DNA of 61,677 nucleotides, from assembly GCA_002212985.1 (NCBI GenBank), contig NBMY01000089.1, positions 1 to 61,677 of the forward strand. The letters are read 5' to 3'. Of the stretch, positions 8,831-17,112 are shown in pieces. Positions within the stretch are counted from its first letter, which is position 1; each line of letters starts with the position of its first letter. The translations under genes and the position numbers were made by a program. The stretch comes from Sphingobacteriales bacterium TSM_CSS (lineage in GTDB: Bacteria; Bacteroidota; Bacteroidia; Chitinophagales; UBA2359). The notes beneath the pieces are model-generated. The model saw only the letters and a list, made by a program, of their open reading frames with translations, ran no database searches and was not told where the DNA came from.

Positions 8831-10126
8831 ATGCCAGACGAAATACAATATACCGAAGAAAGCATTTACAGTTATGAAGTAAGCGATATTCTTACTCAAA
8901 TTCCGCATTGGCTTATCCGATGGGGAATTACCGTTATTTTTCTTACGGTTATGGCGCTGTTTATGATGACCTGGTTTATTAAGTACCCCGATGTGATACA
9001 TGGCAGAATTACCCTTAATACGGCAAATGCTCCTGCTCCGGTTGTTTGCCGCAGCAGTGGTGCCCTTCATCTTTTTTTGCCCGATAAAGCCAACGTTATA
9101 GCAGGCGATATGATAGCCTATATACAAAATACGGCATCTTATACCGATGTAACGGCCTTAAAAACCGCACTCGCCACTATTGACCCTGCCTACCCGTCGG
9201 GCATTACAAGGTTAAGTGTACAAGGCTGGCAGTTAGGTGAGTTACAGCCTTATCTGAACGAATTAATCGGGTCAATTAAAAAGCAACAACTTTCGGGCAC
9301 ATCGGGCACGGCAAATATGGTAAAACAGGAATTTATTGAAAAACAAATTTCGGAATACAGAAGCATGTCCGACAAACTCAATCAGCAGCTAAAAAGCCGG
9401 CAGAACATGCTATATACAGCCCGAAACAACTACAACAATCGCTACCTGACCCTTTTTCAACAGGGTGCCATTTCAAAGGTAGAACTGGAACAACAGGAAC
9501 GCGAATTGCAGCAAAAAGAAAACGAAGTAAGAGAAATAAGCAATTCCATTGACCAAAACAACAGTCAAATACTTGCTTTGCAAAAAGAAATTGCCGAACT
9601 TAATTTTTCGCAAACCGATAATTTGAGCGATGTAAAAAGCCTGACTTCAGATGCATACTACCTGATTAAAAGCCAAATAAGTATTTGGGAAGACCGCTAC
9701 CTGCTTAAAGCTCCGGTAAGCGGCACCCTTAACTATACTCAGTTTACAAAGGAAAATACTTTTATAAGAACCGAACAGGAAATAGCCACCATAATACCCA
9801 AAGATGGCAACAAGGATGTTTACGGCGAGCTTTTTATACCACAGTCGGGAGCAGGTAAAGTGCATGAAGGGCAAACAGTGCATATAGAATTAGACAGCTA
9901 CCCGAAAAAGGAATTTGGCCTGGTTATAGGCACAGTTACTTCAATTTCTGATGTAAGCGCCGACAGTCTGTATAAAATACAGGTTACGCTGCCCCATAAA
10001 TTGCAAACAACTACCCACAAAACACTCAACTTTAAATATGGTATGCAGGGAACTGCAAACATTATAACCAAAAAAATGCGCCTCATAGAGCGTTTCTTTA
10101 ACGAGCTAAGACAGGCTTTTGAATAA
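8831..10126 (+). CDS. HlyD family periplasmic adaptor (membrane fusion protein)
   Basis: This 431-residue protein has a short cytoplasmic N-terminus, one transmembrane helix (~35-55), a first half-lipoyl strand (APVVCRSSGALHLFLPDK), a long coiled coil (~145-270, Gln/Glu/Lys-rich) and the second half-lipoyl/beta-barrel part (LLKAPVSGTLNY, later VHEGQTVHIELDSYPKKEFG). This is the order of type I adaptors that link the ABC pump to the outer-membrane channel. It is the third gene of the exporter set, 37 bp after the TolC-like gene. The family is clear; the substrate is unknown. Confidence 0.9.
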   Translation: MPDEIQYTEESIYSYEVSDILTQIPHWLIRWGITVIFLTVMALFMMTWFIKYPDVIHGRITLNTANAPAPVVCRSSGALHLFLPDKANVIAGDMIAYIQNTASYTDVTALKTALATIDPAYPSGITRLSVQGWQLGELQPYLNELIGSIKKQQLSGTSGTANMVKQEFIEKQISEYRSMSDKLNQQLKSRQNMLYTARNNYNNRYLTLFQQGAISKVELEQQERELQQKENEVREISNSIDQNNSQILALQKEIAELNFSQTDNLSDVKSLTSDAYYLIKSQISIWEDRYLLKAPVSGTLNYTQFTKENTFIRTEQEIATIIPKDGNKDVYGELFIPQSGAGKVHEGQTVHIELDSYPKKEFGLVIGTVTSISDVSADSLYKIQVTLPHKLQTTTHKTLNFKYGMQGTANIITKKMRLIERFFNELRQAFE

Positions 10127-10164
10127 TTTTAAGACATAAAAACTAAACCTATAAAATCTGCACT

Positions 10165-10740
10165 ATGCACAAACAAATAGTCTTTCTTGGACCCATGTGT
10201 GCCGGCAAAAGTACGGTAGCACAGGAAGTGGCCGAAATGTTAGATATGCAACACCTGCCGCTTGACAAAATGAAATGGTACTACTACTATAAGCTCGGCT
10301 ATAGCGAGGTAAAAGGCAACAATATTTATGAAGAATACGGATTGCCGGGTTTGGCTAAATATTGGGAGCAATTTGACCTATACACGATAGAGAACGTACT
10401 AAAGGAGTTCCCTAATGGCATTATTGACTGCGGTGCCGGCCAAACTTATTACGAAAACGAAATTGAAAGAACACGGCTTAAGGAACTTTTTGCGCCCGTA
10501 AATAATCTGGTTTTACTAATGCCTACAGAAAATCTGGAAGAATCTATTCAAATTTTAAATTACCGAATGACCGAGCGGGGTAAACACAGAGAAACTGACG
10601 AAATACGCCTTGCCAATGAACAAAATTTGCGCTACATACATAATGCCGTTGATAACAAATTAGCCAAAATAACGGTATATACACATAACAAATCCCTTGA
10701 GGATGTTTGTACCGAAATTATTAGCAGATTGACTGACTAA
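10165..10740 (+). CDS. Shikimate kinase-like P-loop kinase of unknown substrate
   Basis: This 191-residue cytoplasmic protein has a Walker A loop, GPMCAGKST, near its N-terminus, and an overall size and pattern like the shikimate kinase/AAA_33 nucleotide kinase group. A helical middle carries many Tyr residues (KWYYYYKLGY), followed by IIDCGAGQTYY, where a Walker B-like or substrate element would fall, and a possible arginine-bearing lid near residue 130 (NYRMTERGK). It follows the HlyD-like gene by 38 bp on the same strand and could share its transcript, so a link to export or modification is possible but not shown. It is not a confident AroK: the sequence around the loop is divergent. Confidence 0.65.
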   Translation: MHKQIVFLGPMCAGKSTVAQEVAEMLDMQHLPLDKMKWYYYYKLGYSEVKGNNIYEEYGLPGLAKYWEQFDLYTIENVLKEFPNGIIDCGAGQTYYENEIERTRLKELFAPVNNLVLLMPTENLEESIQILNYRMTERGKHRETDEIRLANEQNLRYIHNAVDNKLAKITVYTHNKSLEDVCTEIISRLTD

Positions 10741-10892
10741 AGTATCAATCAGATGATTATATTCAATAATGGGCTGATGCTTTTTTTGAAATTAAATTGG
10801 ACTATTCGCAGTTTTACCCGATATTGAGCCGGTTTTTAAAACCAAACAACTTAACTCATTTTATTTACCGGACACTCTTTACACTTTGGAGT

Positions 10893-11993
10893 ATGAAGAT
10901 TAACGCTGTTTCACCTTTACTCATCTTACTGCTGTTATCAATATGGTTGGGCTATTCATCCTGCAACAAAGAAGATTCCATTGACCCCACAAAGCCCAAT
11001 GTGCAACTCAACAAACTGCCCTACACCAAATTATCGGAATATCACTTTTTTTCGGGCAATATTGCCGATATGATTCCAAATGAAAAAGTGCTGCCCTATG
11101 ACTTAAACAGTCCGCTTTTTTCAGATTATGCACATAAAGCCCGGTATGTGTATATGCCCGAAGGCAGCAGCGCTGCTTATAACGAAAACAATGCCTTTGA
11201 GTTTCCGGTTGGAACCGTGCTTATTAAAACTTTTTACTACCAAAACAACGAGGCCGATACTTCACAGGGGCGCCGCATTATTGAAACCCGCCTGCTGGTA
11301 AAACACAGCGCCGGCTGGGAGCCATATGATTATATTTGGAATGAAGAGCAAACCGAAGCCACCTTTTCATTAGTTGGAAAATCGGTGCCGGTAAGTTGGG
11401 TAAATGAAGCGGGGCAACCGCAAAACGCCCACTTCCTTATACCAAACAAAAACGAGTGCAAGGGTTGCCATAGTCTTTCGGGGCAGTTTGTGCCGTTGGG
11501 TCCCAAAGCCCGGCACCTTAACCACGCCTACCCCTACCCCACCGGCAGTATGAACCAATTGCAGAAATGGACCGAAACCGGCTACCTTACCGGTGCGCCC
11601 AACCCTGCCAATGCTCCCGCCACGCCGGCTTGGAACAACCCCTCATCGGGCACGCTTGAACAACGCGCCCGCGCATATTTAGACACCAACTGCGCCCATT
11701 GCCACAACCCCAACGGGCCGGCCAACAATTCGGGGTTATCCTTGTCTTGGTTAGAAACCAATGCCTATGCCATGGGAATTTGCAAACCGCCGGTTGCCGC
11801 CGGACAGGGTTCGGGTGGGCTGCAATACAGCATTGTGCCCGGTAAACCCGATGAGTCTATTCTTATCTACCGCATGAACTCGGTTGACCTTGACGTGCAA
11901 ATGCCCGAATTGGGGCGCTCGGTTATTCATACCGAAGGGTTGCAGTTAATTCGCGATTGGATTGCTTCTATGGAACCTGTTGGCTGCCAGTAA
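10893..11993 (+). CDS. SO2930-family diheme c-type cytochrome lipoprotein
   Basis: This 366-residue protein is an envelope lipoprotein with two haem c sites. The start at ATG 10893 places a lipoprotein signal (LLLLLSIWLGYSSC) at the N-terminus; an in-frame TTG 96 bp upstream would bury it. Haem motifs are CKGCH (~residue 190) and CAHCH (~residue 270), the second followed by NPNGPANNSGL. Length, spacing and the C-terminal RDWIASM segment fit the SO2930/HNE_0200 family. The role is presumably periplasmic electron transfer; the partner is unknown. In some bacteria the family is paired with a beta-helix protein, and no such gene is adjacent here. It converges with the FHA-ABC gene, leaving 30 bp between the stops. 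Confidence 0.85.
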   Translation: MKINAVSPLLILLLLSIWLGYSSCNKEDSIDPTKPNVQLNKLPYTKLSEYHFFSGNIADMIPNEKVLPYDLNSPLFSDYAHKARYVYMPEGSSAAYNENNAFEFPVGTVLIKTFYYQNNEADTSQGRRIIETRLLVKHSAGWEPYDYIWNEEQTEATFSLVGKSVPVSWVNEAGQPQNAHFLIPNKNECKGCHSLSGQFVPLGPKARHLNHAYPYPTGSMNQLQKWTETGYLTGAPNPANAPATPAWNNPSSGTLEQRARAYLDTNCAHCHNPNGPANNSGLSLSWLETNAYAMGICKPPVAAGQGSGGLQYSIVPGKPDESILIYRMNSVDLDVQMPELGRSVIHTEGLQLIRDWIASMEPVGCQ

Positions 11994-12023
11994 CTACAAG
12001 CGGCTTTACTAAGTTTGACTGTT

Positions 12024-14432
12024 TTACACACTGTCTTTCCTTTTCATGGCAACTACAAGAGCAATAAATACCAATACGTTCAAGACGGTAATTGCCCACA
12101 GGTTGGCCGACAATTTTTGGGGCACAGTCATAACATCGTGAAGTGAAAAAGCATCTATGGCATTGTGAACAAAGGAACCGGGCAGGTTTAAAAATTCTAC
12201 TGCGTTTACGGTGCGGTAAATAAGTTCATCGGGGCAAAGCGGGTCTGCCATGTAGCTGCGTATGGAGTCCTGCACATAGCCAAAACTTTCGGTTCCCCAG
12301 CGCGATAACATGCCGTAGCTCACTATTTCTGCTGCACTATCTTCGGGTATAGCGGTAATTACCCCCGATAAAATAATTTGCGGTATTAATACAATGGGAA
12401 TTACGGTCATTACCTTTTCGGTATTGCTTACCATGGCCGAAACCAGCAATCCCAGCAAGGTGGCCGAAAATGCAAGGTAAAACATAACGCCCACATACCC
12501 CCAGTAATTGTTCATGTGTACCGAATCGTTGCCAACCGTATAAAAAACAATAGCCACAAAACTGAGCACCTGTATAAAGGAAAAAAAGCCCAAGACCAGT
12601 ATTTTTGAAAACAGGTAGGGCATTATTTTAAGGTTAAACATGCGCTCGCGGCGGTAAATGGGCAGTTCGCCCACAATTTCCTTGGCGGCATTATTGGTGC
12701 CAAACCAAACGGCCGAAATGGCCATTAAAAATAACACGCTCAACTCCAGTTCGTCAAAAATAAGGGCAACCAAACCGGCAATAATGGGTGCCTGTGCCAG
12801 CAAAATAAGGGTGTTAAGCCGATCATTGGTTTTTATGTTAAAATAACGCACGGTTAACCAGAACAACTGTTTAAAAAACGATTCGTCGCGAACTTTGTCC
12901 ACCTCTTTGTTGGGCCGGTGAATTTCGCCCGAAACAGGGTACAAACCGCGCAGTTTGTTTGCCCACTCAATTCCCTGTTCAACGGTTCCGTTTTTGGCAT
13001 ATACTTCAATTACGTTTCGGGCATCAAAAAACTCGAGGTAGTTGTCTTTTGAGCCGTAATAGGTAAGATATCCGCCTTTTGAAAGGAAAATAACCTTGTC
13101 CACATAATACAGGTCATCGGGTTTGTGGGTAACCATAAGCACTGTGGTGCCTTTCTGCGTCAGTCCGCGCACACAAAGCAAAAAATCTTCAATGGTTTCG
13201 GGGTCTAAGGGCGAAGTAGGTTCGTCTAAAAACAAGATAGATGGGTCGGTAAGCAATTCAACGGCAATAGAAACGCGTTTTCGCTGCCCACCCGAAAGGT
13301 CGCCAACCCTGCGTTTTCTAATTTCGGGGTCGTTAATATTGAGGTTGGAAAGTACTTCATCAATTTTATTCCGAATGTCTTCTTCGGTAACATCGCCCGA
13401 AAGGCGCAATTTTGCGGCATAATAAAGCGAGTTTTCCACGTTCAGTTCTCGGTGTACAATATCATCTTGCGGCACATAGCCAATCATGCGTTTAAGGTAA
13501 TCATAGTTTTCATACAGGTCGAAACCGTGAATGAGTACCTTGCCGGTAGTGGCAGGAGCATCGCCGTTAAGGGCTTTGAGAAGGGTAGATTTACCGCAGC
13601 CCGACGGCCCCATCACCGCCACAAACTCCTGAGACGGAATGCGGAATTTAATATCGTGCAGAATGGTAGTTTTACCGTTGTTTACCTTTCGGTTCAGTGC
13701 ATCGGCAATAATGGCATTTTTTCGCCTTATGTCTTCGGCAGGTTTGGTAAGCCTGAATTTGTAACTGCCTATAAATATATCGTCATTGGGCGTAATATCT
13801 GTTTCCTGTGCAATGCGCTTGCCATTTACAAAAGTGCCGTTCCGCGAGTCGAGGTCGGTAATGGTGTATTTGCCATTGGGATATTTTTTTATGACGGCAT
13901 GTTGGCGGGTTATGGTGAGTTGGGGCAGGCAAATATCGGCCTCCTGTGAACGTCCAATGGTAATTTCCGATTTATTTTCGAGCAGTTTGGCAATATCTGA
14001 GGTATCGCGTCCGCTAACGGTCATGCCTTTGGGCATAGGGGGTTTTACCACCCCGCTACCCTCCTGCCGCTTGTCTGTTGCCTGTTTCGCATCGGTTGGT
14101 GAGGGCAATAGCAGTTCAACCACTAATTTATAGCCATCGTTGGCCGTACTGAAAACAATTTCATCGGCATTGCGCAAAATGGCTTCTTCTATACGGGTGC
14201 TGTTTACAAAGGTTCCGCCGGTGCTGCCCAAATCGCGTATCATCAATTCGGCATTGTCGGTAACTACAATTTCGGCATGTTTGCGCGAAATATAGCTTCC
14301 GGGCAAATCAATAACCGCACCAAACCCCTGCCTGCCTATGGTAATGCTGCCTTTAAAATCGGCTTTTACAGCAAGACGGCGCAAAACCTGTTGGTCTTTA
14401 TATAAAAGAAGGCGGGCAAATCGGGTGTCCAT
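12024..14432 (-). CDS. FHA-domain ABC-2 (ABCG-like) transporter
   Basis: This 802-residue single-chain protein has two forkhead-associated domains (~25-110 with SRKHAEIV and GSTGGTFVNS; ~160-235 with TRQHAVIKK and SRNGTFVNGK). An ABC nucleotide-binding domain follows (~255-470, Walker A GPSGCGKSTL, signature LSGGQRKR, Walker B ILFLDEPTSPLD), then an ABCG-type membrane domain (~525-800). FHA domains bind phosphothreonine peptides, so transport may be gated by a Ser/Thr kinase. No such kinase is encoded nearby. Similar proteins occur in cyanobacteria and Bacteroidota. The substrate is unknown. It is divergent from the M48 protease gene across ~240 bp. Confidence 0.92.
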   Translation of the reverse strand: MDTRFARLLLYKDQQVLRRLAVKADFKGSITIGRQGFGAVIDLPGSYISRKHAEIVVTDNAELMIRDLGSTGGTFVNSTRIEEAILRNADEIVFSTANDGYKLVVELLLPSPTDAKQATDKRQEGSGVVKPPMPKGMTVSGRDTSDIAKLLENKSEITIGRSQEADICLPQLTITRQHAVIKKYPNGKYTITDLDSRNGTFVNGKRIAQETDITPNDDIFIGSYKFRLTKPAEDIRRKNAIIADALNRKVNNGKTTILHDIKFRIPSQEFVAVMGPSGCGKSTLLKALNGDAPATTGKVLIHGFDLYENYDYLKRMIGYVPQDDIVHRELNVENSLYYAAKLRLSGDVTEEDIRNKIDEVLSNLNINDPEIRKRRVGDLSGGQRKRVSIAVELLTDPSILFLDEPTSPLDPETIEDFLLCVRGLTQKGTTVLMVTHKPDDLYYVDKVIFLSKGGYLTYYGSKDNYLEFFDARNVIEVYAKNGTVEQGIEWANKLRGLYPVSGEIHRPNKEVDKVRDESFFKQLFWLTVRYFNIKTNDRLNTLILLAQAPIIAGLVALIFDELELSVLFLMAISAVWFGTNNAAKEIVGELPIYRRERMFNLKIMPYLFSKILVLGFFSFIQVLSFVAIVFYTVGNDSVHMNNYWGYVGVMFYLAFSATLLGLLVSAMVSNTEKVMTVIPIVLIPQIILSGVITAIPEDSAAEIVSYGMLSRWGTESFGYVQDSIRSYMADPLCPDELIYRTVNAVEFLNLPGSFVHNAIDAFSLHDVMTVPQKLSANLWAITVLNVLVFIALVVAMKRKDSV

Positions 14433-14533
14433 GTAAACGGGTTAAATAGAATTGGCTAATTCCTTGCAATAATATGGCTTTTCGGGCAAATAGCCGGAGT
14501 TAGCAGGCTTTTATTTTTGCATTTTACCAGCAG

Positions 14534-14565
14534 TTGGCTGTTTTAAGGTTAAACTTGTACCTTTG
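14534..14565 (+). promoter_or_regulatory. Candidate Bacteroidota promoter for the M48 protease gene
   Basis: TTGG at 14534-14537 is followed after 20 bp by TACCTTTG at 14558-14565. This fits the -33/-7 pattern (TTTG, 19-21 bp, TAnnTTTG). It would give a leader of about 100 nt before ATG 14675. Confidence 0.5.
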
Positions 14566-14674
14566 TCTTTCATCTAAACACAGATAACCTGTTTTAAATT
14601 GTAAAAAATATGTCCCAAAATCTACTAAACTGCTGCCATTTACCGTTCTTAATTTTCATTTAACCCATTTGTCC

Positions 14675-15439
14675 ATGAAATCTGTTTGTTGCTTTGTTTT
14701 GCTTCTGTTTGCCGCCGTGCCGCTGCTTCATGCTCAGTGCAACCCCGATGATACCGTTGAATCTTGGTATTCCTGGGCAAAAGAGTGGGAAAACTATGCC
14801 GTTGACCAGTTTCCCATTTCGGAAGCCGATGAAATGAAAATTGGCGATACGCTGAACCAAAATATGTACAAGGAAAACAAAATTATTAAAAAGTACAACA
14901 AACAAGCTTATTTAGATGGCATTGTAAAAAAACTGACCAAAAATGTAAAACGACCGGGCATTACCTACACCATACACGTTATTGATGACCCTAAAACCCT
15001 CAATGCTTTTTCGGTAGCTGGCGGACATTTGTATGTTACCTCAAAAATGGTAGATTGGACCGAATCGGAAGATGAACTGGCTTTTGTAATTGCCCACGAA
15101 ATTGCCCATATTGACAACCGCCACTCTATACGCAAAGTACAAAAAATGGTTTTGGGGCATACCCTTTTCGACTCTTACGGATACGGCGATGTTGCGGCAA
15201 ACCTTGGCTTACTCATTTCTGCCCCGTTTGGACAAATAGATGAATATGATGCCGACCGCGGCGGGGCAACACTTACCGCCAAAGCCGGCTACAACCCCCG
15301 CAAAGGATTGCGCTTTTTTGAAAAAATGGACGAAAAAGAATCGTATGACCTCATGGAAAAGATCATAAGAACCCACCCCTACTCCAAAGAACGCCTCAAC
15401 TGTCTTGATGATTACATTAAGAATGAATTGGGTATGTAA
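14675..15439 (+). CDS. M48 family metalloprotease, exported
   Basis: This 254-residue protein starts with a signal peptide (MKSVCCFVLLLFAAVPLLHA). The zinc motif HEIAH sits at ~residue 143, and the third-ligand glutamate is in EYDADRGG at ~residue 190. This is the M48 (HtpX/Oma1/BepA-like) arrangement, with upstream strands GHLYVTSKMVDW typical of the family. It is probably a periplasmic protease involved in envelope protein quality control. ATG 14675 is chosen over an in-frame TTG six bases upstream. It stands alone, between divergent and convergent neighbours. Confidence 0.9.
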   Translation: MKSVCCFVLLLFAAVPLLHAQCNPDDTVESWYSWAKEWENYAVDQFPISEADEMKIGDTLNQNMYKENKIIKKYNKQAYLDGIVKKLTKNVKRPGITYTIHVIDDPKTLNAFSVAGGHLYVTSKMVDWTESEDELAFVIAHEIAHIDNRHSIRKVQKMVLGHTLFDSYGYGDVAANLGLLISAPFGQIDEYDADRGGATLTAKAGYNPRKGLRFFEKMDEKESYDLMEKIIRTHPYSKERLNCLDDYIKNELGM

Positions 15440-15532
15440 CTCATATGCAGCAATCACCCGATAATGCCGTAAGAAATTGTAAGAAAAGCAGAAGCGGACA
15501 AAATCTAAAATAAAACTCGGGTTATTCTCTTG

Positions 15533-16408
15533 TTAGTGGGTTTTGGTCATGTTTTCGGGTGTGCAGATAATAAAATCGGCTATGTTTTTATTTTCCTCAT
15601 TCAGCGTAGCCACATCGGGCTGTTCGGTGCATGAAATAGTAACTATTTTCAGTGCGGGATTTTGTTTTCGCAAATACCAAACAATGCCCTCGTAGTTGTT
15701 GGAGTGATAAGCGCCGTTGTAGTGTATAAAATGTTTGCCTTTTTGCAGATTTTTAAGTATAAAATGCGCCATGGTGGCATCTTTAACTGCCTGCGCTTTG
15801 GGCATATTTAGTGCATTGCTGCCGCCATGCCCACCCATATCCAGCATAGACTGGTAGCCGGGCAGGGTAAGGTCAATGCTGATGGGCAAGGGTGCTATGT
15901 ATTGTTGCGCTTCGGGGCTAAATGTGGCAAGAATATCTAACCCGCCGTTAAATACAGCCGAAGCATATCTTCGGGGTATGTTGGTAGCAATAAATGGCAG
16001 GTTGTTTGTTTTTGCAAATTCTACCAATGGTTTGTAATCGGTGGTGTAGTTTTTCCACAACCGGGCTTCGTCTTCAAAACTTTTCTGGCTTATTTGCCCG
16101 GCAAGGTACTCGCTTAGCAACAATTGGTTATCGGCTTCAAACATTTCGGCACCCAACACTAAGTTGGCAGCCGCGGTTTGATACAGGTCTTTGGTAAGTT
16201 CTAATTGCAGCCAATGTGCAATGGGGTTGTTATGCAGTTCACCAAACAACACAATGTCGGCATTTTGGGCGGTTTTAAGAAGGTCGTCGTAGTTGGCGGG
16301 TTTACCATCTTTGGTAAAAATGCGGTAGGCGGCTTTATCGGTCATGGCGGCAAAAATAAAAGCGGCAAACAATATAAAAACAACCGGTAAACAAGGGCGA
16401 TACAACAT
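15533..16408 (-). CDS. ChaN-like (DUF399) exported protein
   Basis: This 291-residue protein has an N-terminal hydrophobic segment (~6-20) and the family hallmark GELHNNPIAHWLQLEL at ~residue 55. Other ChaN-like features are GAEMFEADNQ and FIHYNGAYHSNNYEG near the C-terminal third. ChaN-like proteins are envelope haem-binding proteins of uncertain role. There is no lipobox cysteine, so this one would be secreted or membrane-tethered rather than lipidated. It is followed on the minus strand, within 95 bp, by the end of the convergent M48 gene. No iron-uptake gene is adjacent. Confidence 0.82.
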   Translation of the reverse strand: MLYRPCLPVVFILFAAFIFAAMTDKAAYRIFTKDGKPANYDDLLKTAQNADIVLFGELHNNPIAHWLQLELTKDLYQTAAANLVLGAEMFEADNQLLLSEYLAGQISQKSFEDEARLWKNYTTDYKPLVEFAKTNNLPFIATNIPRRYASAVFNGGLDILATFSPEAQQYIAPLPISIDLTLPGYQSMLDMGGHGGSNALNMPKAQAVKDATMAHFILKNLQKGKHFIHYNGAYHSNNYEGIVWYLRKQNPALKIVTISCTEQPDVATLNEENKNIADFIICTPENMTKTH

Positions 16409-16457
16409 AATACTCCACGTTTAAAGTGTTGGAAAAAAAATCGGAAAAAAACAGGGG

Positions 16458-16922
16458 TTATAGCAATCGGGCGTAGGCAATAAAATCGGTTACAATAGGG
16501 TTGAAACCCAGTTGTCGCAGCCGCATGTTAATTTGCCCCCGGTGGTAAGTGGCATGGTTTACCACATGAGTCATAATATGCACCAACGGGTTGTTAAAAG
16601 CCTTGCCCTGTGTGTTGGTATAGGTAATGGTCTGGTACCAGTCGGCATCGGGGGGTTGGTTGGCAATAAATTGCAGCCATCGGGCGCTGTTTTCTGCTTC
16701 GCGCTGCATCAACACTTCAAGCGGCAGGGGGTCCCACACGCCTGTAATAGGATTACTTACCGGCACAATGCGTTGCAACCAAATTTCCTGTGCTTCAATA
16801 ATGTGAGAGGCAAGCAGAACAATATCAGGAGGCAGGTTGCCGCTCATTTGCTGCATGGCTTCAAAAATTTGCCGGTTTGCCCAATGGTTATATTGGTATT
16901 GCAAGGTAAACTGCGTTTTCAT
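16458..16922 (-). CDS. DinB-family protein
   Basis: This 154-residue protein has the DinB/YfiT-like four-helix pattern: it opens with a Tyr-Asn-His-Trp-Ala-Asn stretch (YQYNHWANRQIFEAM), has a central His (ASHIIEAQEIWLQRI) and a C-terminal HVVNHATYHRGQINMRLRQ carrying the remaining metal-binding histidines. DinB proteins bind a metal and often act in thiol-dependent detoxification; the substrate here is unknown. It lies 49 bp upstream of the ChaN-like gene on the same strand and may be co-transcribed with it. Confidence 0.88.
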   Translation of the reverse strand: MKTQFTLQYQYNHWANRQIFEAMQQMSGNLPPDIVLLASHIIEAQEIWLQRIVPVSNPITGVWDPLPLEVLMQREAENSARWLQFIANQPPDADWYQTITYTNTQGKAFNNPLVHIMTHVVNHATYHRGQINMRLRQLGFNPIVTDFIAYARLL

Positions 16923-16959
16923 AACATTAGCTATTTTTCAGAATTAAAAAACAGAAAGG

Positions 16960-16967
16960 CAAATATA
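16960..16967 (-). promoter_or_regulatory. Candidate -7 box for the DinB-family gene
   Basis: TATATTTG on the minus strand matches TAnnTTTG and lies 38-45 bp upstream of the start codon. No good -33 element was seen at 19-21 bp. Confidence 0.4.
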
Positions 16968-17084
16968 CAGCATTTACCGGGCAAAATACCTACCAAAACC
17001 CTGTGCGCATGCCAAAAAACATACAATAGCATGGTACACACTTAGAACAATGGCTTAAAAAGCCATAATACGGCAAAATAAACG

Positions 17085-17092
17085 TACCTTTG
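17085..17092 (+). promoter_or_regulatory. Candidate -7 box for the DEAD-box helicase gene
   Basis: TACCTTTG matches TAnnTTTG and ends 20 bp before ATG 17113, implying a very short 5' leader. No clear -33 box is seen. Confidence 0.5.
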
Positions 17093-17112
17093 CAAAAATT
17101 TAACCACATACA

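Noticed and set aside
13452..13949. 165-residue plus-strand ORF
   Set aside because: It is antisense to the ATPase/FHA part of the ABCG-like gene and shows no recognisable protein features.
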